Of a DNA stretch of 48,660 bases, positions 1-12,058 are shown in pieces. How positions within the stretch are numbered: position 1 is the first letter of the stretch; every line of letters starts with the position of its first letter. A program made the position numbers and the translations under genes. The notes under the pieces are model-generated. The model was not told where the DNA came from, made no database searches, and worked only from the letters and a program-made list of their open reading frames with translations. Where the stretch lies: the NCBI GenBank assembly GCA_946803715.1, contig CAMPET010000023.1, positions 331,353 through 380,012 of the forward strand. The letters are read 5' to 3'. Source of the stretch: Beroe ovata. Lineage: Eukaryota > Ctenophora > Nuda > Beroida > Beroidae.

Positions 1-7
1 AACACAC

Positions 8-54
<47 letters not shown>

Positions 55-57
55 GTA
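1..57. repeat. (CA)n microsatellite at window edge
   Basis: An almost pure CA dinucleotide run. The bases up to 387 are the intron upstream of the MAU2 exon, and I see no other coding signal in them. Confidence 0.9.
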
Positions 58-387
58 CAAAACACACAATACAACACAATCATGTAGACAGTCTCTCTTT
101 AATTCATGTTTCTGTGGTTATGTTTTCTATACCGAGTTTTGGTGTTCCTATTTTGAGACGTAATTTGAGCTCGATGTGGTTAATAATGTGATTGAGTGAG
201 GTCAATATTCGTATCGTGTGTCTACTGTCTCGTAGTGAGTTTCAAGAGGAGGGTATCTCGGGAGAAGGATAGGGGTTGATAGGGGTGGGCGGGAAGGAAT
301 CATGACTCCCCAAACTGTACCCCCTCTCCTGTCCTCTCGTTGTACAGCTGTGTGTAGCCCCTGACCGTGTGACCCTCTGTGTTTCAG

Positions 388-1223
388 CATACAACAACGA
401 CTCCCTTCTCTCCTCCTACCAAATCATCCTCCTGGAGCAGCTCGTCCTGACCCATCTACTCCGCGGTCACACAGGTGGTGCTATCAGAGAGCTACAGAAG
501 TGCACGACTGTCTACCAGAAACACCACCACACACTCAAACATCACCGCGCGTCACTGCACACGGCACTCGGCCTGTATGCCATGGTACTACCAGACTCGC
601 TGGATAACGCATTGGCGCAGTTCAATGCCGCCCTCAAGTACACCACTGAGCCGGAACAAGTGGCATTCATCAAGCTCAACTCTGTGATAGTGCATATAAA
701 ACAGGAGCTGCCACCAGAACAACTTCACAGTTTGCTGGAGTCGATAGAGCCTGGCAAGATGCCAAGCAAGTGTCACAGTCTGAAGGCGAGCAGTTACTGT
801 ATACAGGGCCTAGCTGCACTTGTGGAGGGAAGGATGCAGGACGCGAAGCGGAAACTCAGAGAAACGGTTGTCATGGCGAACAAGGCAGATCTGAACAAGT
901 TGACAAGCTTCGCGTTTGTGTTGCTTGGCGACATATTCCTCAAGATGGAAAATTACAAGGATGCTATTGAGATGGTGCGAAGCGCACACGATATAGCAAC
1001 ACGTATCCCAGATGTAGGGCTGCAGGTGTGGAGTGCTGAGCTTCTCTCCACGCTGTACGACAAGAGTGGCGAGGGAGAGAGGGCGAGGGAGTTTGGTGAT
1101 ATCGCTCAGACTACCAGGAGGAAGACAGAAGATGATTCGGAACAGACGGTCAACTCGCAGGAACATTGTCTGTTACAGTGGCTCGATAGTGAGTTCCCTC
1201 CGTCATCCATGAGCATGGTCTGA
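388..1223 (+). CDS. MAU2: MAU2 cohesin loader subunit, 3' terminal exon (partial)
   Basis: MAU2 (SCC4) pairs with NIPBL to load cohesin onto chromatin in the nucleus. Only the last coding exon is here: a good acceptor (pyrimidine-rich tract then CAG) ends at 387, and the frame runs about 278 residues to TGA at 1221-1223. The protein is a run of TPR-like helical pairs. Segments that match the MAU2 C-terminal half include 'LHTALGLYAMVLPDSLDNA' followed by 'AQFNAALKYT', then 'KRKLRETVVMANKADLN', and 'IPDVGLQVWSAELLSTLYD'. The vertebrate protein has the same order and spacing through to its C-terminus. The upstream exons lie outside the window. No canonical AATAAA is obvious shortly after the stop. 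Identity rests on family recognition and is firm; the exon boundary is read from the splice site. Confidence 0.93.
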
Positions 1224-2976
1224 GTAACATGACGTGTTATTACCAACACGTGTGATCGCTATGACTACACGTGTTGTTTCCATGACAACAAGACGTTTCG
1301 TAATCACGTGTTGGCTGATGCCATAATGCCATATTGCGTTTCTAGACTCAATATTATGATGTGCCCCTTTATTTCTCAATTTCTTGGAAACTCTTCTAAC
1401 TACAAACCGCTTACACACACAATGACTCAGTATGTATTTAACTTTTTAATCAAATATCACTGTTTATTTATAAGCCCCCGTAACTCAATTACACTTACCA
1501 TCAATCCCGATTAATTAATCGCATTCTCCTTACCCATCTCCTTGGGTGGGTTTGTTTGTTGACATCATTGCGTGAGTTTTTGTCCGAGTGTGTTTCTGTC
1601 CGTATGTGTGCGAGTGTTTGTGAGTGTCTTGACACTCATCAAGCATCATTTTGATCACATTGTCCCTTACATTGCCTCTGTGCTTCGTTTATTACTACAA
1701 GTACATGACGTGTACTTGTAATGTTTGTTTTCACGTTGTTGGTAGATTGTACAACTTACATTGTACTTACATTGTACAGTGTACAGTGTACATAGTAGTA
1801 CAGTGTATTCTACACACGTTACAATGCAATCGTGACAAATCCCAATGTACAGTGTATAGCTAGTGTATAGTATACACAATACACTGTACAGTCTACACAC
1901 GAGACATAACTGTGTATTGCACAAGGATGCCACACTGTGATAGAGTATCAAATTCTGATGTGTTTGTTCTCAATTCTGTGTTCTCACATTTCTCTGTACT
2001 TCGTTTATCACTTCATCAAGAACAACTCAATTTGGCACGATGCCAGTGTATAATAGTCGAATTTCTGTCATTCATCACATTATCTTTGTTTCGTTTTACC
2101 TCCTCTACTCCCCTCCTTATCAAGAACTCAGATCTTTTCAAGCCCTCTTTTGATATCTTTTGATATTCCAATTATTTAATCTTGACCATCCTTGGTACAC
2201 GGAAACAAGCGATGTTCGTTGTTCATGACTTATTACCAGCAAACAAGGAATTTTACTTATCGCGATTATGTTGTCTACTTCGATCTATATTTATAACAGA
2301 CTGTAATTCCATAATATATTACTGAATTATTCCCTCTCTTTCACTATCTACTCTTGTTTCATTTTGAGAGTATCCCTCTTTCTGTACTCGATATTCTGTA
2401 GCGGTAGTAGGATAGTGTTGGTTCACTTAGAGTCGGTCTAAGAATTTACTCTAATTTACTAAATTTAGGATCACGAAATCTCTGCCCCAAAACCAGGCTA
2501 CAGTTGCACTGAATTGTAACTCAACACGTACTCACTTCTCAATGGGAAAGTTCACCTCAGCTCAGACATTGCTCCATCGGTCTTGTCGCAATTGTGGATT
2601 CGTCTTCTCGGTTATGTTTCTGATAATGAGATCTGTTATATCCGGAACCCGTATCCCCTTCCAAACGATACACTGTATCTCTCTCTCAGATACACCTCTG
2701 TGTAGCCTTGGTAATTACTAATTTGCCAAGTTCCACCCTCCCAGCTTCATATTAACGTTAAGCCGCGTACTTCACATTTGTCGCTAATCAAACAAATTAC
2801 CTGCTAGCACTGGAAGTGCTCCTTGAACTTGAAGTCTTGCTTCCTGTTCCCTGACTACTGTGTTCTACTGTGTGTGTGTGTGTGTGTGTGTGTGTTTGTC
2901 TGGGAGTATGTTTGTGTGTGTGTGCTTGTTTGACGTGTGACTATAACGTCACTCACATGTCAACATTTTATTCCCT
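1224..2976. other. Gene-free spacer after MAU2
   Basis: I see no convincing exon on either strand. It holds the MAU2 3' UTR, a cluster of TGTACA palindromes at 1747-1890 and a TG microsatellite at about 2869-2896. The short ORFs here have no recognisable protein character. Confidence 0.6.
1747..1890. repeat. TGTACA-palindrome cluster
   Basis: Repeated TTGTACA/TGTACAGTGTACA units, largely self-complementary. The same kind of cluster recurs at 6167-6273, 19183-19221, 27840-27975, 34203-34245 and 45043-45122, so it looks like a dispersed family and not a chance run. Confidence 0.6.
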
Positions 2977-5131
2977 GCCGCTGCGATGTGTATACGCCAA
3001 TAAGCGATGAAACGCACTAGCTTTACAGTTTGTTTCGGTTTGTATCATTTGCTGCGTGTAACTGTACGTTTTTCTATGATGTTCATGGACCTATCGCACA
3101 GTCTGTTTTTATACTGTTGATCGCTGTGCATGTACGATCATAGGGCATTCTTCAGAACAGCGACGCCACTAGAACGCCACGAGAATGCCACCACACCGCC
3201 ACTAGAGTGCCACGAGAGCGCCACTAGAACGCCACCGCAGCGCTACTATGGCGCCACCGCGGCGCCACTACGGCGCCACTATGGCGCCACCAGGGCGCCA
3301 TGATAGCGCTACTGGAGCGCTACTGTAGCGCCATGATGCTGCCACTGTGACGCCACTATGGCGCTACCGCGGCGCTAGTATGGCGCCACTAAGACGCTAC
3401 CGGGGCGCCATGATAGCGCCACTAGAACGCTACTGTAGAGCCATGGCAGAGCCACTGGAGCGCCACAGGAAAGCTATGACAGCGCCATGGCAGAGCCACG
3501 ATAGCGCCACGAGAANGTGTGTGAGCATGCTGTGTTCTTCATTATTCATGAAACTCAGAAACTGACTCTCTCAGTCTCACTCTTTTCACCTGTGGCCTGA
3601 GTGATAAACCATATATCACAGACTACCGTTCTTAGCTATGGGGTTTCCACTACCTTCTAGCAGTATCTTGTATCCATGTCAGTAATTTACTGACTACTAA
3701 TTGAAAGGTAATTACTAATTAGTAATTGCTAATGAGTTGGTAATTAGTGGAACTAATGCTTGAACAAATCAGAGACAAGTTTCATGGTGTTTGGGGGATT
3801 CTTTGGAGGTAAGCTCGTCCATTTTGTTGTGAGAGTGTTTGTCAATTTGATTACAGTGTGATTTGATAACAGTGATTTGAACGGTGTGATTCAACAGTTT
3901 GACAACAGCGATTTCACCAGTGTGACATCACTGAGTTGTATCGCTGAGAACAGTGACGTTTTGTCCATTGTGCGTCGTAAAATAATTTGCTAAAAATATG
4001 TTTAAATTTTCACTCATTATTTGGAATCAAATTAATTCTGAATGCGTTTCTGTCTGATTTGAAACNGCTGCGATGTGTATACGCCAATAAGCGATGAAAT
4101 GCACTAGCTTTACAGTTTGTTTCGGTTTGTATCATTTGCTGCGTGTAACTGTACGTTTTCTATGATGTTCATGGACCTATCGCACAGTCTGTTTTTGTAC
4201 TGTTGATCGCTGTGCATGTACGATCATATTATTTGTAGTAGATAGTGATACGCGATCGCTATCTCCAGTCAATATATTACTAGTAGAATCAGGGGTGTAC
4301 CTACTCCTAGCCATACACCCACATATAAATATGCTAAACAAACCACACCCCTTGCGATTTGTCACACACCCCCCGTCAACAATTGCTTTGCTAACCTCAC
4401 ACCCCCCACCAAGTTTAGCACACCCCTGTTGCGATGGCTGATTCCACCACACTCACACCCTCACTCCACTACACACCCACTACGACCAATGGGACAGAGA
4501 CCACGCCCACCCGACCAGATGCTCCCATCGTCAGACAACCTGTAAAGGTGAGTTCATTGTCACTCTTTCCTGTGTGTGAGCATGCTGTGTTCTTCATTAT
4601 TCATAAAACTCAGAAACTGACTCTCTCAGTCTCACTCTTTTCACCTGTGGTCTGAGTGATAAACCATATATCACAGACTACTGTTCTTAGCTATGGGTTT
4701 TCCACTACCTTCTAGCAGTATCTTGTATCCATGTCATTAATTTACTGACTACTAATTGAAATGTAATTACAAATTAGTAATTGCTAATGAGTTGGTAATT
4801 AATGGAACTAATGCTTAAACAAATCAGAGACAAGTTTCATGGTGTTTGGGGGATTCATTGGAGGTAAGCTCGTCCACTTAGTTGTGAGAGTGCTTGTCAA
4901 TTTGATTACAGTGTGATTTGATAACAGTGGTTTCAACGGTGTGATTCAACAGTGTGACAACAGTTTGACAACAGCGATTTCACCAGTGTGACGACACTGA
5001 GTTCTATCGCTGAGAACAGTGACGTTTTGTCCATTGTGCGTCGTACAATAATTTGCTAAAAAATATGTTTAAATTTTCACTCATTATTTGGAATCCAATT
5101 AATTCTGAATGCGTTTCTGTCTGATTTGAAA
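2977..5131. other. Haplotype duplication across two single-n joins
   Basis: The block after the n at 4066 (4067 to about 4230) repeats 2977-3155 almost exactly. The block 3517-4065 repeats about 4568-5131 with scattered single-base differences. Both n characters (3516, 4066) sit exactly at the edges of these copies. The simplest reading is that 2977-4065 is one allele in two contigs and 4067-5131 is the other allele, scaffolded in tandem. The first TMEM245 exon is only in the second copy; the corresponding place in the first copy is occupied by the 11-bp minisatellite and an n. Confidence 0.85.
3160..3515. repeat. 11-bp GCGCCA minisatellite
   Basis: About thirty degenerate units of the form GCGCCACTAYG or GCGCCATGATA, mostly 11 bp. 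It is far more GC-rich than its surroundings and ends at the n at 3516. The other haplotype copy (4231 onward) has no such array. Confidence 0.85.
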
Positions 5132-6593
5132 CAATGCTGAAAGGTTTCCTGCATGCTATAATTTTCCAGCATTTTATAGTGACATTCCGATAATAGACCA
5201 GATTTCAGCACTTTTTATCGCGAAGAAAACTGAACTAAACGTTACCAGCACGCTATAATTATTCCAATATTTCTCCTGTTTACTATATTCGTTGAGTACA
5301 TTGATATGTACAAGAGGTATACACTTCGTATATTACATACTTCATGATGTGGAATATGCACTGACAGTGACACACTGTACTTTATACACTATACACTTAC
5401 AGAATACATTAGACGGAAATAGGGCGTGACTCTATTCCTAAATAGAATGCTTTTTGTCATGTTCCGATTGCATGGTGATGAAATGTACGTGGAATGAACA
5501 TATTGCAATGAGTGCTCGATCGTTTCTATTCTTTCTGATCTGGACAGTATAGATCATATACCTTGACGTTGGAAAAATATACGTCATTTAGGTTCGGGCT
5601 ACGTTAAGGGTTTTTGGGGTACAAACTCAGCCATTTCTTGGGTAAAATCAGTTTACTGGTACACATAATTGAGTAATATGCGCTCGAGTAAATGAGTAAA
5701 TGGGTGATACTCATTATGAATATGATGGATATTGTTGCCATACACACTGTTTTCTAAAACGTCCGAGTTTGCGACCCGGTCATTTCCTCTGCATTATATT
5801 CGCTGGAGAGTCATACTCTCTCTCACTCTGTGTACTTCGCGGGCCAGAGTCCACCAAGATTAGTGATTAGGGAACTATCTGTATTGGTATGTATGTCGCA
5901 CATGAATGTGAACGCACTTGTTTAAAAGTTATCCAGAACATTGAGCTGAAAGTATTGCCACCGATATTTTAACTCCAAATAGCACCTCTACTGTTACTGC
6001 CTGCATTTCACCATTTTCGGTCTCTGCTACTGCAACTTTTCCATAGCTATGTGTACGGAGCGTTTGTGTTGAAATCTGTATTGAATCTGTCTTCTTCTGT
6101 AGCATTTGTTGTAGACGTTGTCGGCATGGCAAGCGTTACTACTATCTACTGGATCACATGCTACCTATGTACACTGTACAAGACGTATTACTATTAGCAT
6201 GTACATTGTACAGTGTACAGTGTACAATGTACAATGTACATTGTACAGGTGTTACCTAGCATGTACAGGTGTTAGCATGTATATGTGTTAGCACACTGTT
6301 AACCTAGAGGTGATAAGCCCATCTCTACAATAAGGCTCTCTTTCACTGCTCTCTCTCTATCAGTGTGCTGAGGAAGGCAAAACCCCGCACTCAGCACACT
6401 GCACACAGTTCTCTTGCATTTAGCAATAATACTCTTGCTTTCAGCATTGTTAGCAATCAGCTGTAACATTGTGTATGAAGATGGCCGAGGTTATCCCATT
6501 CCATCACTCGCGTGATGTTCTATACTCTGCATCACTTTACCTGATGTTCTATACATCACTTCCTGATGTTCTAGTGTTTCGGTTTACTGCAAC

Positions 6594-6635
<42 letters not shown>

Positions 6636-9600
6636 CTTGCTCAGGAGTGCTTACTGATGCTCATTATGAATCGCAGCATACTATTGTACGAAACACTGTG
6701 TCTCGTTTAGAACTTCGTAACTGATGAATGCCATCTATGTTATCACACTCATATCAGTAGAAGCTATCTCTCTCGTGTGGCATTCGTTCTTATACACAAA
6801 CATGCTTATGCCATGGTACCATGAAAACCGAGCCACAATAATAATTCCAAGTTAATTATGCCATAATAAATTACAGCAGCCGTATTATACATTGAAATAA
6901 GTAGTATTATACATTGAAATAAGTAGTATTATTGAAATAAGTAGTATTATATTTTTTTTTTATAGTACATCTTGGGTTGTTATTTAGCTAGTATACTACT
7001 TCGTGGTATGGTATAATTTGCAGTTAGTAGTTTGAGGGATGGGCAATGAGCACAGTTCGATTACCGCTCTCTTCATTCAAGAGGTACGTTGACACCACTC
7101 GCTACGAGTTGACACCACTTATTAGCCGTAGCGCACGTTAAATTGCCGCCGTGACGGATGGAACTTTTGTGACACCACTCCGGCACTCCACTGTTTGACA
7201 ACAATTTATTGGAAAAGCAATGGACTGGAAAAGCAATGAAGGAATTGGCATTACGGACATCAATCCCTCATTGCCCACATCTCTCAACAAGAGCTGACAC
7301 CTTAATCAAACACCGACAATCAAATTATATCTATACTTGCGTGTCTCAAAAACATGAAAACTCCTCACGCTGTCGCCAGCACCAACAACACAATCACCCC
7401 ATTTATCAATGATTGACACCGTGGTCCGTGGTCCTCCTATATACTTGACACCGACATTATTTGCAGGCCGGTCAGCTGTGGAACACACTCCGGAACTCCA
7501 TATTCGAGCGGTCCTCCCTGTTCAGTGCACCCGGACAAGCAAACACAACCACCGACCCCACGGCCGACAAACACGACCAGAAAGCACTGAAAATAGCGTT
7601 CTACAACACCGCCGCGTTTGTGTGTATGGCAGCGCTGTTCTACACGTGTAGCCAGGTGACGAAATATACATGCATTCACTTACATGTATTCACTCATTAA
7701 CGTTAATTATTACAGCAAATACTTGTCGAATTAATTGCATAACAAACTTTTACTTTAAGCTTTTAAGTTAAATAGATTTCTGTACTCTGTAATCTAAAAA
7801 AAATGCCGTCTAGCGATCGCCTCCTTCACGCCATATTTGTCCAGGTTTTTTACATGCTCCAATTCTGTATTCGTCCACTGCTGTGGGCACTGCTATTTGG
7901 AGCTGTCCTCTTCCCAGTGAAACAGCTATGGAAGAAGCTGATTATCAACGGGATTGACACATTTACTGATAGTGGTGAGTGACTCCTATTCTGTGTTACA
8001 CTGTGGCACACTGAGGGTGTCAATAGTCAATACTGCTTTTGTATGAGGGTGCCGTAATATGTACATTGTACATCTCCGATATTATGGGAGTTTGCGACAT
8101 ATTGACTCACTGTCTCAGCCCCACCACCTATCGACTATAACCCCTCTCTGAGCCCCCCACCCCCCCCCTATCGACTAACCCCCTCACTCCCTCCCTCNTA
8201 TCCTGCTTATCCTCCTGACTGATATGATTGACATTCTGGATACAGCTCATGACTGTTTCTCAGCCTTCTCCGCACTGTCTAGTCTAGGTCTGGATACGCT
8301 ACAGCGCTTCCATTACATCACATGGACACTCACACTGGCATACCTGGTCATGGTATGGGTGAGGAGGGACCCTGCAGAGCCACACTATCAGTACATAGAG
8401 TGGCTAGCCATGCCTATCTGGATACTCTGTATAGCCACCATCATCTCACACTTGGGCCCGTGGCGGGATATTATCGCAATGTTTGTGTTTGCTGTGCTGG
8501 GGTGTGGGGCATATGCTGCCCTGGCAACAAGCCAAGATACCGGGGAATCGGGAGAGAAGAACGGGACTCCAGATTTCAAGAAGCAAATAGCCGGCACCCT
8601 TGATGACCTGCCTGCATCAAGCAGCACACCCATAGTGGCAGTCGCCACGCCCTCAGCATTCACGCCACGACCAACAGCAGCCGCTGCTAGCAAGTGGGCC
8701 ACACCAGCTACCGCCCTCCGGTCCAAATACCATACACCTGCCACCACAAAGCGAGCCAAGGCGGCAGCAGTGCGGCACGCGTCGGAGAAGTTTCTGGAAA
8801 GGAAGAACAAAGTGAGCACGGACAAGTATTTCTCAACCCTCGGGTGGTTGGTTATCTTCACAGTTATCGGGCGGGATGTGTTCCTTGTGATACGTCTCTT
8901 CTGTCTCCTTCTCATTTTCCTGACATTGTGGCAGGTGTACAGAGTGCTCGGTCTTGGGAAGAGGTGAGAGAGAGGGGGTGAGATCAACAGTTTTACACAT
9001 GCTTCGATAAGGGATCTATATCATGAATCAGTGAATATCATAATTCGAGTAGGTATTATAGTTAATGAGTTAATGAGTTTATGTTATCCCCTCATCCTGT
9101 CAGAATAAGGGACGGAGTTGGTAAGATACACGGGATCCTGTCCCAAACCGGGAACAGTTTCAGCGTACTTTACCCCAAATCTATCAAGGGTCTGGCTATC
9201 ATCATGATGAAGGGACAGAATGTTATGTTAGGCGTTCTTAGGAGGAGCACTAATCAAGTGAGTGGAACTTTGTCTAGCGAACTCATACCACATTTGCAAG
9301 CTGTACTTGTATCTCTATATACTGATTACTGACCCCTCTTGCTGACACCCACTCATTACACGTGTTTTTCCCCCAGGTGGTGTCAGCAGCCATAGTAATC
9401 CTCATGTTACTGGGTATAATCCTAGTATCCTGCTTCATACTCTACACTGTGCACTCTGAGGTGCTATACCTCCTCCAAGCTGCTTCCTTCTTCATCAACT
9501 CCCATACCTCTTACCACCTCAAGTCCCTCGACTCTTCCCTGGGGGATATCACCTCGGGGCTGTCATCCGTACACAGTGCAGGCAGGTAATCATTCAGTGG

Positions 9601-10889
9601 GATTGGACATGGGGATGGGGAGTTTGAGTAGGGATTATACCCCCAGGGAGTCGGGGATCGGTTGGATGTTTATCGAAGTAATACTTCTCCTGCTCATCAC
9701 TGTCTCATTACTTCCCGTATCTCATTGTTAATATGGCTGTCGGTATCAGGGGTTGGATAAAGACGAAGATCTCCACATTACCCCAAGGAGACAACACGCA
9801 GGATTTGGAGAACACACTCCTGAGTTTATACGATAACATGTACCAATCTTACATATCCAGGTGCGTAGAGAGATTTATTTCCTAATCGTAGCACTTCAAT
9901 CTCGTGAGCTATTTCAATTTATAACTACATTCTCTGTCCGAATATTTGCAATTTGTTCCTTCAGGAATGTAAGCAGTAGTTCCCGGCCCAATGTGACCAT
10001 GGACCATCTACTGAGTACGGTTAAGGGCAACATGAACATTGTCTCCCTGAAGTCAGTGAAGAGCAACCTAGCCCATCTGGTACAGGGTAGTTGTGCTGAC
10101 AACCCGGACCAAGGAATCCTCATTGCTAACTACATTCTCTGTTCTAAAGGCATGATCATAGACGTTTTGGAGTCGGTGTGGACACTGATATCCAGCAATA
10201 TGGCCCTCCTATTCAAACTTATATTCACGTTTGCCAATGGTATCCTAGAGGGTGGTGCAGCATTCCTGAACTTCCTCGTTCAGTTTGTGGTTTTCATCAC
10301 AGCTCTGTACTACCTCCTCCTGTACTCAGACCACTACTACGCCCCAGTGGAGATCATGACGTCACTGCTCCCCACCACTGTCGAGAGAGCTGAGTATACT
10401 TCGGCTTTCTTTGACGCGACGCGCGGCATATTCGGAGCGTCGTTCAAACTGTCTGTGTTCTACAGCAGCTACGTGTGGGTCACCCACACCCTCTTCTCGC
10501 TGGAGATGGTGTTTGTCCCCGCCCTCCTGGCTGGGGTGCTCTCACTTATCCCTGTTGTAGGAGTGTATTGGAGCTCAGTACCTGGGTTCCTCGTGCTCTG
10601 GCTAGTGGACGGCAGATTCCTCCGAGCAATCGCGTTTCTCCTCCTTCAGATACTGCCAACATATGTCATTGATATGGCGGTGTACAGCGAGATTGAGGGG
10701 GGATGGCATCCTTACATCACGGGTCTTGCGGTGGCAGGTGGGATGTACTACTTTGGGATTGAGGGGGCTATCATAGGACCGTTAGTCATCTGCATACTCA
10801 AGTTCATTGTGAATCTGTATGAGAGCTTCTTCAATAACATGTCGCAAAATAACACTGCTGCCCGTTCAAATGCTGAGTTAGAAGGGTAA
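4434..10889 (+). CDS. TMEM245: TMEM245 multi-pass membrane protein (eight or more exons)
   Basis: A polytopic membrane protein of the AI-2E/PerM-like transporter superfamily; its substrate is not established. Exons I can place: 4434-4547, 7467-7655, 7845-7974, a 5'-damaged exon 8199-8963, 9104-9257, 9377-9585, 9750-9860 and 9965-10889. All phases agree across the junctions. Family matches include 'RPLLWALLFGAVLFPVKQLW' in exon 3 and, in the last exon, 'VWVTHTLFSLEMVFVPALLA', 'LPTYVIDMAVYSEIEGG' and 'HPYITGLAVAGG' followed by 'EGAIIGPL', the most conserved signature. Hydrophobic segments are spread through the protein, and a Ser/Thr/Ala-rich loop lies at about 8590-8790. The join n at 8198 cuts the start of exon 4, so some residues between exons 3 and 4 are missing. 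Exon 1 (Thr/Pro-rich, 38 residues) is assigned by phase and position only. Intron 1 is long (2.9 kb). Confidence 0.93.
4548..7466. other. TMEM245 intron 1
   Basis: No exon is seen here. It carries the second haplotype copy of the 3517-4065 block up to about 5131, a TGTACA cluster at 6167-6273, a (CT)n tract at 6598-6632 and a scatter of TTGACACC words at 7085-7460. Confidence 0.6.
6598..6632. repeat. (CT)n microsatellite
   Basis: A pure CT dinucleotide tract inside TMEM245 intron 1. Confidence 0.9.
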
Positions 10890-11058
10890 ATATTATCATA
10901 TTATTATGGTAATCAGATTATTATGGTAATCAGATTTAGTTGACAGATAATGATATTTTCAATTTGATTTCTTTTTTCGAGTTTAAACATAAAAGTAGAT
11001 ACGGAAAATGAAATGACATGAGTTTTTGTTGCTGATACCATTACCTATAAGTATACGG

Positions 11059-11192
11059 TTGTCTGGCGATGCTAGACCGCTGATGCAAGCCGCGAAGCGG
11101 CTTGCGTCAGCAAGGAGAGTCTGTCTGAGAATAAGTTTGCGCCGCGCGCGCGCAAAACGAAATTCTCGACAGGGTCTATCATCGATCGACAA
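11059..11192 (+). mobile_element. Non-autonomous TIR element (MITE), full copy with target duplication
   Basis: A 134-bp element beginning TTGTCTGGCGATGCTAGACC and ending with the imperfect reverse complement of TTGTCGATCGATGATAGACC. It is flanked on both sides by GTATACGG (11051-11058 and 11193-11200). The other haplotype contig carries a single GTATACGG at 11539-11546 with no element: an empty site. The interior has a hairpin (GAGAATAAG...ATTCTCGAC) and CG-rich runs but no coding capacity. An 8-bp duplication is typical of hAT elements, but the termini do not settle the superfamily. Confidence 0.9.
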
Positions 11193-11282
11193 GTATACGG
11201 ATGCCCCTGCCCCGTATTATTTTTTGTTCAATATTCAATCCAATTATATTTTGTATTTCAATTTCATTTGAACAACTTGTCA

Positions 11283-11425
11283 GTTGCCGGATGTTATCAG
11301 TTATCTGTCCACTGTCGGCGCGCGCGAGAAACAGGTCAGGTAACATCTGACAACTGTTTCTTGCGCGCGCCTTCGATGAAGGCGCGCCGCGCGCAAGAAG
11401 CAGTGGACAGATAACATCCGGCAAC
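11283..11425. mobile_element. Second inverted-repeat element, nested in a MITE end
   Basis: A 143-bp element with arms starting GTTGCCGGATGTTATC and, on the right, the complementary sequence through CAGTGGACAGATAACATC. The left arm carries a 7-bp internal duplication. TTGTC, the start of the first MITE family, occurs on both sides (11277-11281 and 11426-11430), as if this element had inserted into a MITE terminus and duplicated it. Confidence 0.65.
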
Positions 11426-11495
11426 TTGTCGGGCGATGCAAGTCAGAGAATAAGTTTGCGCTTGTCGATCGATGATAGACCCTGTCGAGAATTTC
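11426..11495. mobile_element. Truncated MITE copy at an assembly join
   Basis: Starts TTGTCGGGCGATGC, has a shortened interior, then runs into the opposite terminus (TTGTCGATCGATGATAGACC) and stops at the n at 11496. This is internally deleted or misassembled MITE sequence. Confidence 0.6.
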
Positions 11496-11616
11496 NGGAA
11501 AATGAAATGACATGAGTTTTTGTTGCTGATACCTATAAGTATACGGATGCCCCGTATTATTTTTTGTTCAATATTCAATCCAATTAATATTATATTTTGT
11601 ATTTCATTTGAACGAC

Positions 11617-11713
11617 TTGTCGGGCGATGCCAGACCGCTGATGCAAGCCGCGAAGCAAGTCAGAGAATAACTATAAGTTTGCTCTGCGCGCGCGAAGCGA
11701 AATATTCTCGACA
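11617..11713 (+). mobile_element. Degenerate MITE copy
   Basis: Begins TTGTCGGGCGATGCCAGACC and has the family interior (CAAGCCGCGAAGC, GAGAATAA, ATTCTCGACA) but lacks a clean right terminus. Confidence 0.6.
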
Positions 11714-11775
11714 TGATGATGCAAATGAGGGTTTTTGTAAATATAATTTTATATCATCGATCGACAATTTCTCAT

Positions 11776-12058
11776 TTGTCTGGCGATGCACTATTGCTAG
11801 ACCCTGTTGAGAATTTCGTTTGCGTGCGCGCCGCGGCGCGGCATGGCACAAGGCAAACTTATTCTCAGACGGAAGCCGCCGCGCTTCGCGGCTTGCATCA
11901 ACTTGCCTGGCGATGCTAGGTCCAGCTGACGCGAAGCGCCGAAGCGGCGAGCGCCACCGAGTCTGAGAATAATTTGCGGCGCGCGCGCAATGAAATTCTC
12001 GACAGGGGCTATTATCGATATGACAGCCAAGCATCAACGGTCTGGCTTCGCCCGACAA
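11776..12058. mobile_element. Composite nested MITE copies
   Basis: Starts at TTGTCTGGCGATG and ends CGCCCGACAA. It contains at least two family interiors in opposing orientation, with a second internal GCCTGGCGATGCTAGG start near 11906. It looks like one copy inserted into another. Confidence 0.6.

Noticed and set aside
4177-4452. Minus-strand 91-codon ORF over TMEM245 exon 1
   Set aside because: No splice support or recognisable domain; composition reflects the complementary strand of repeats and exon 1.
8388-8987. A 199-codon minus-strand ORF
   Set aside because: Antisense shadow of a TMEM245 exon whose plus-strand frame matches the family.
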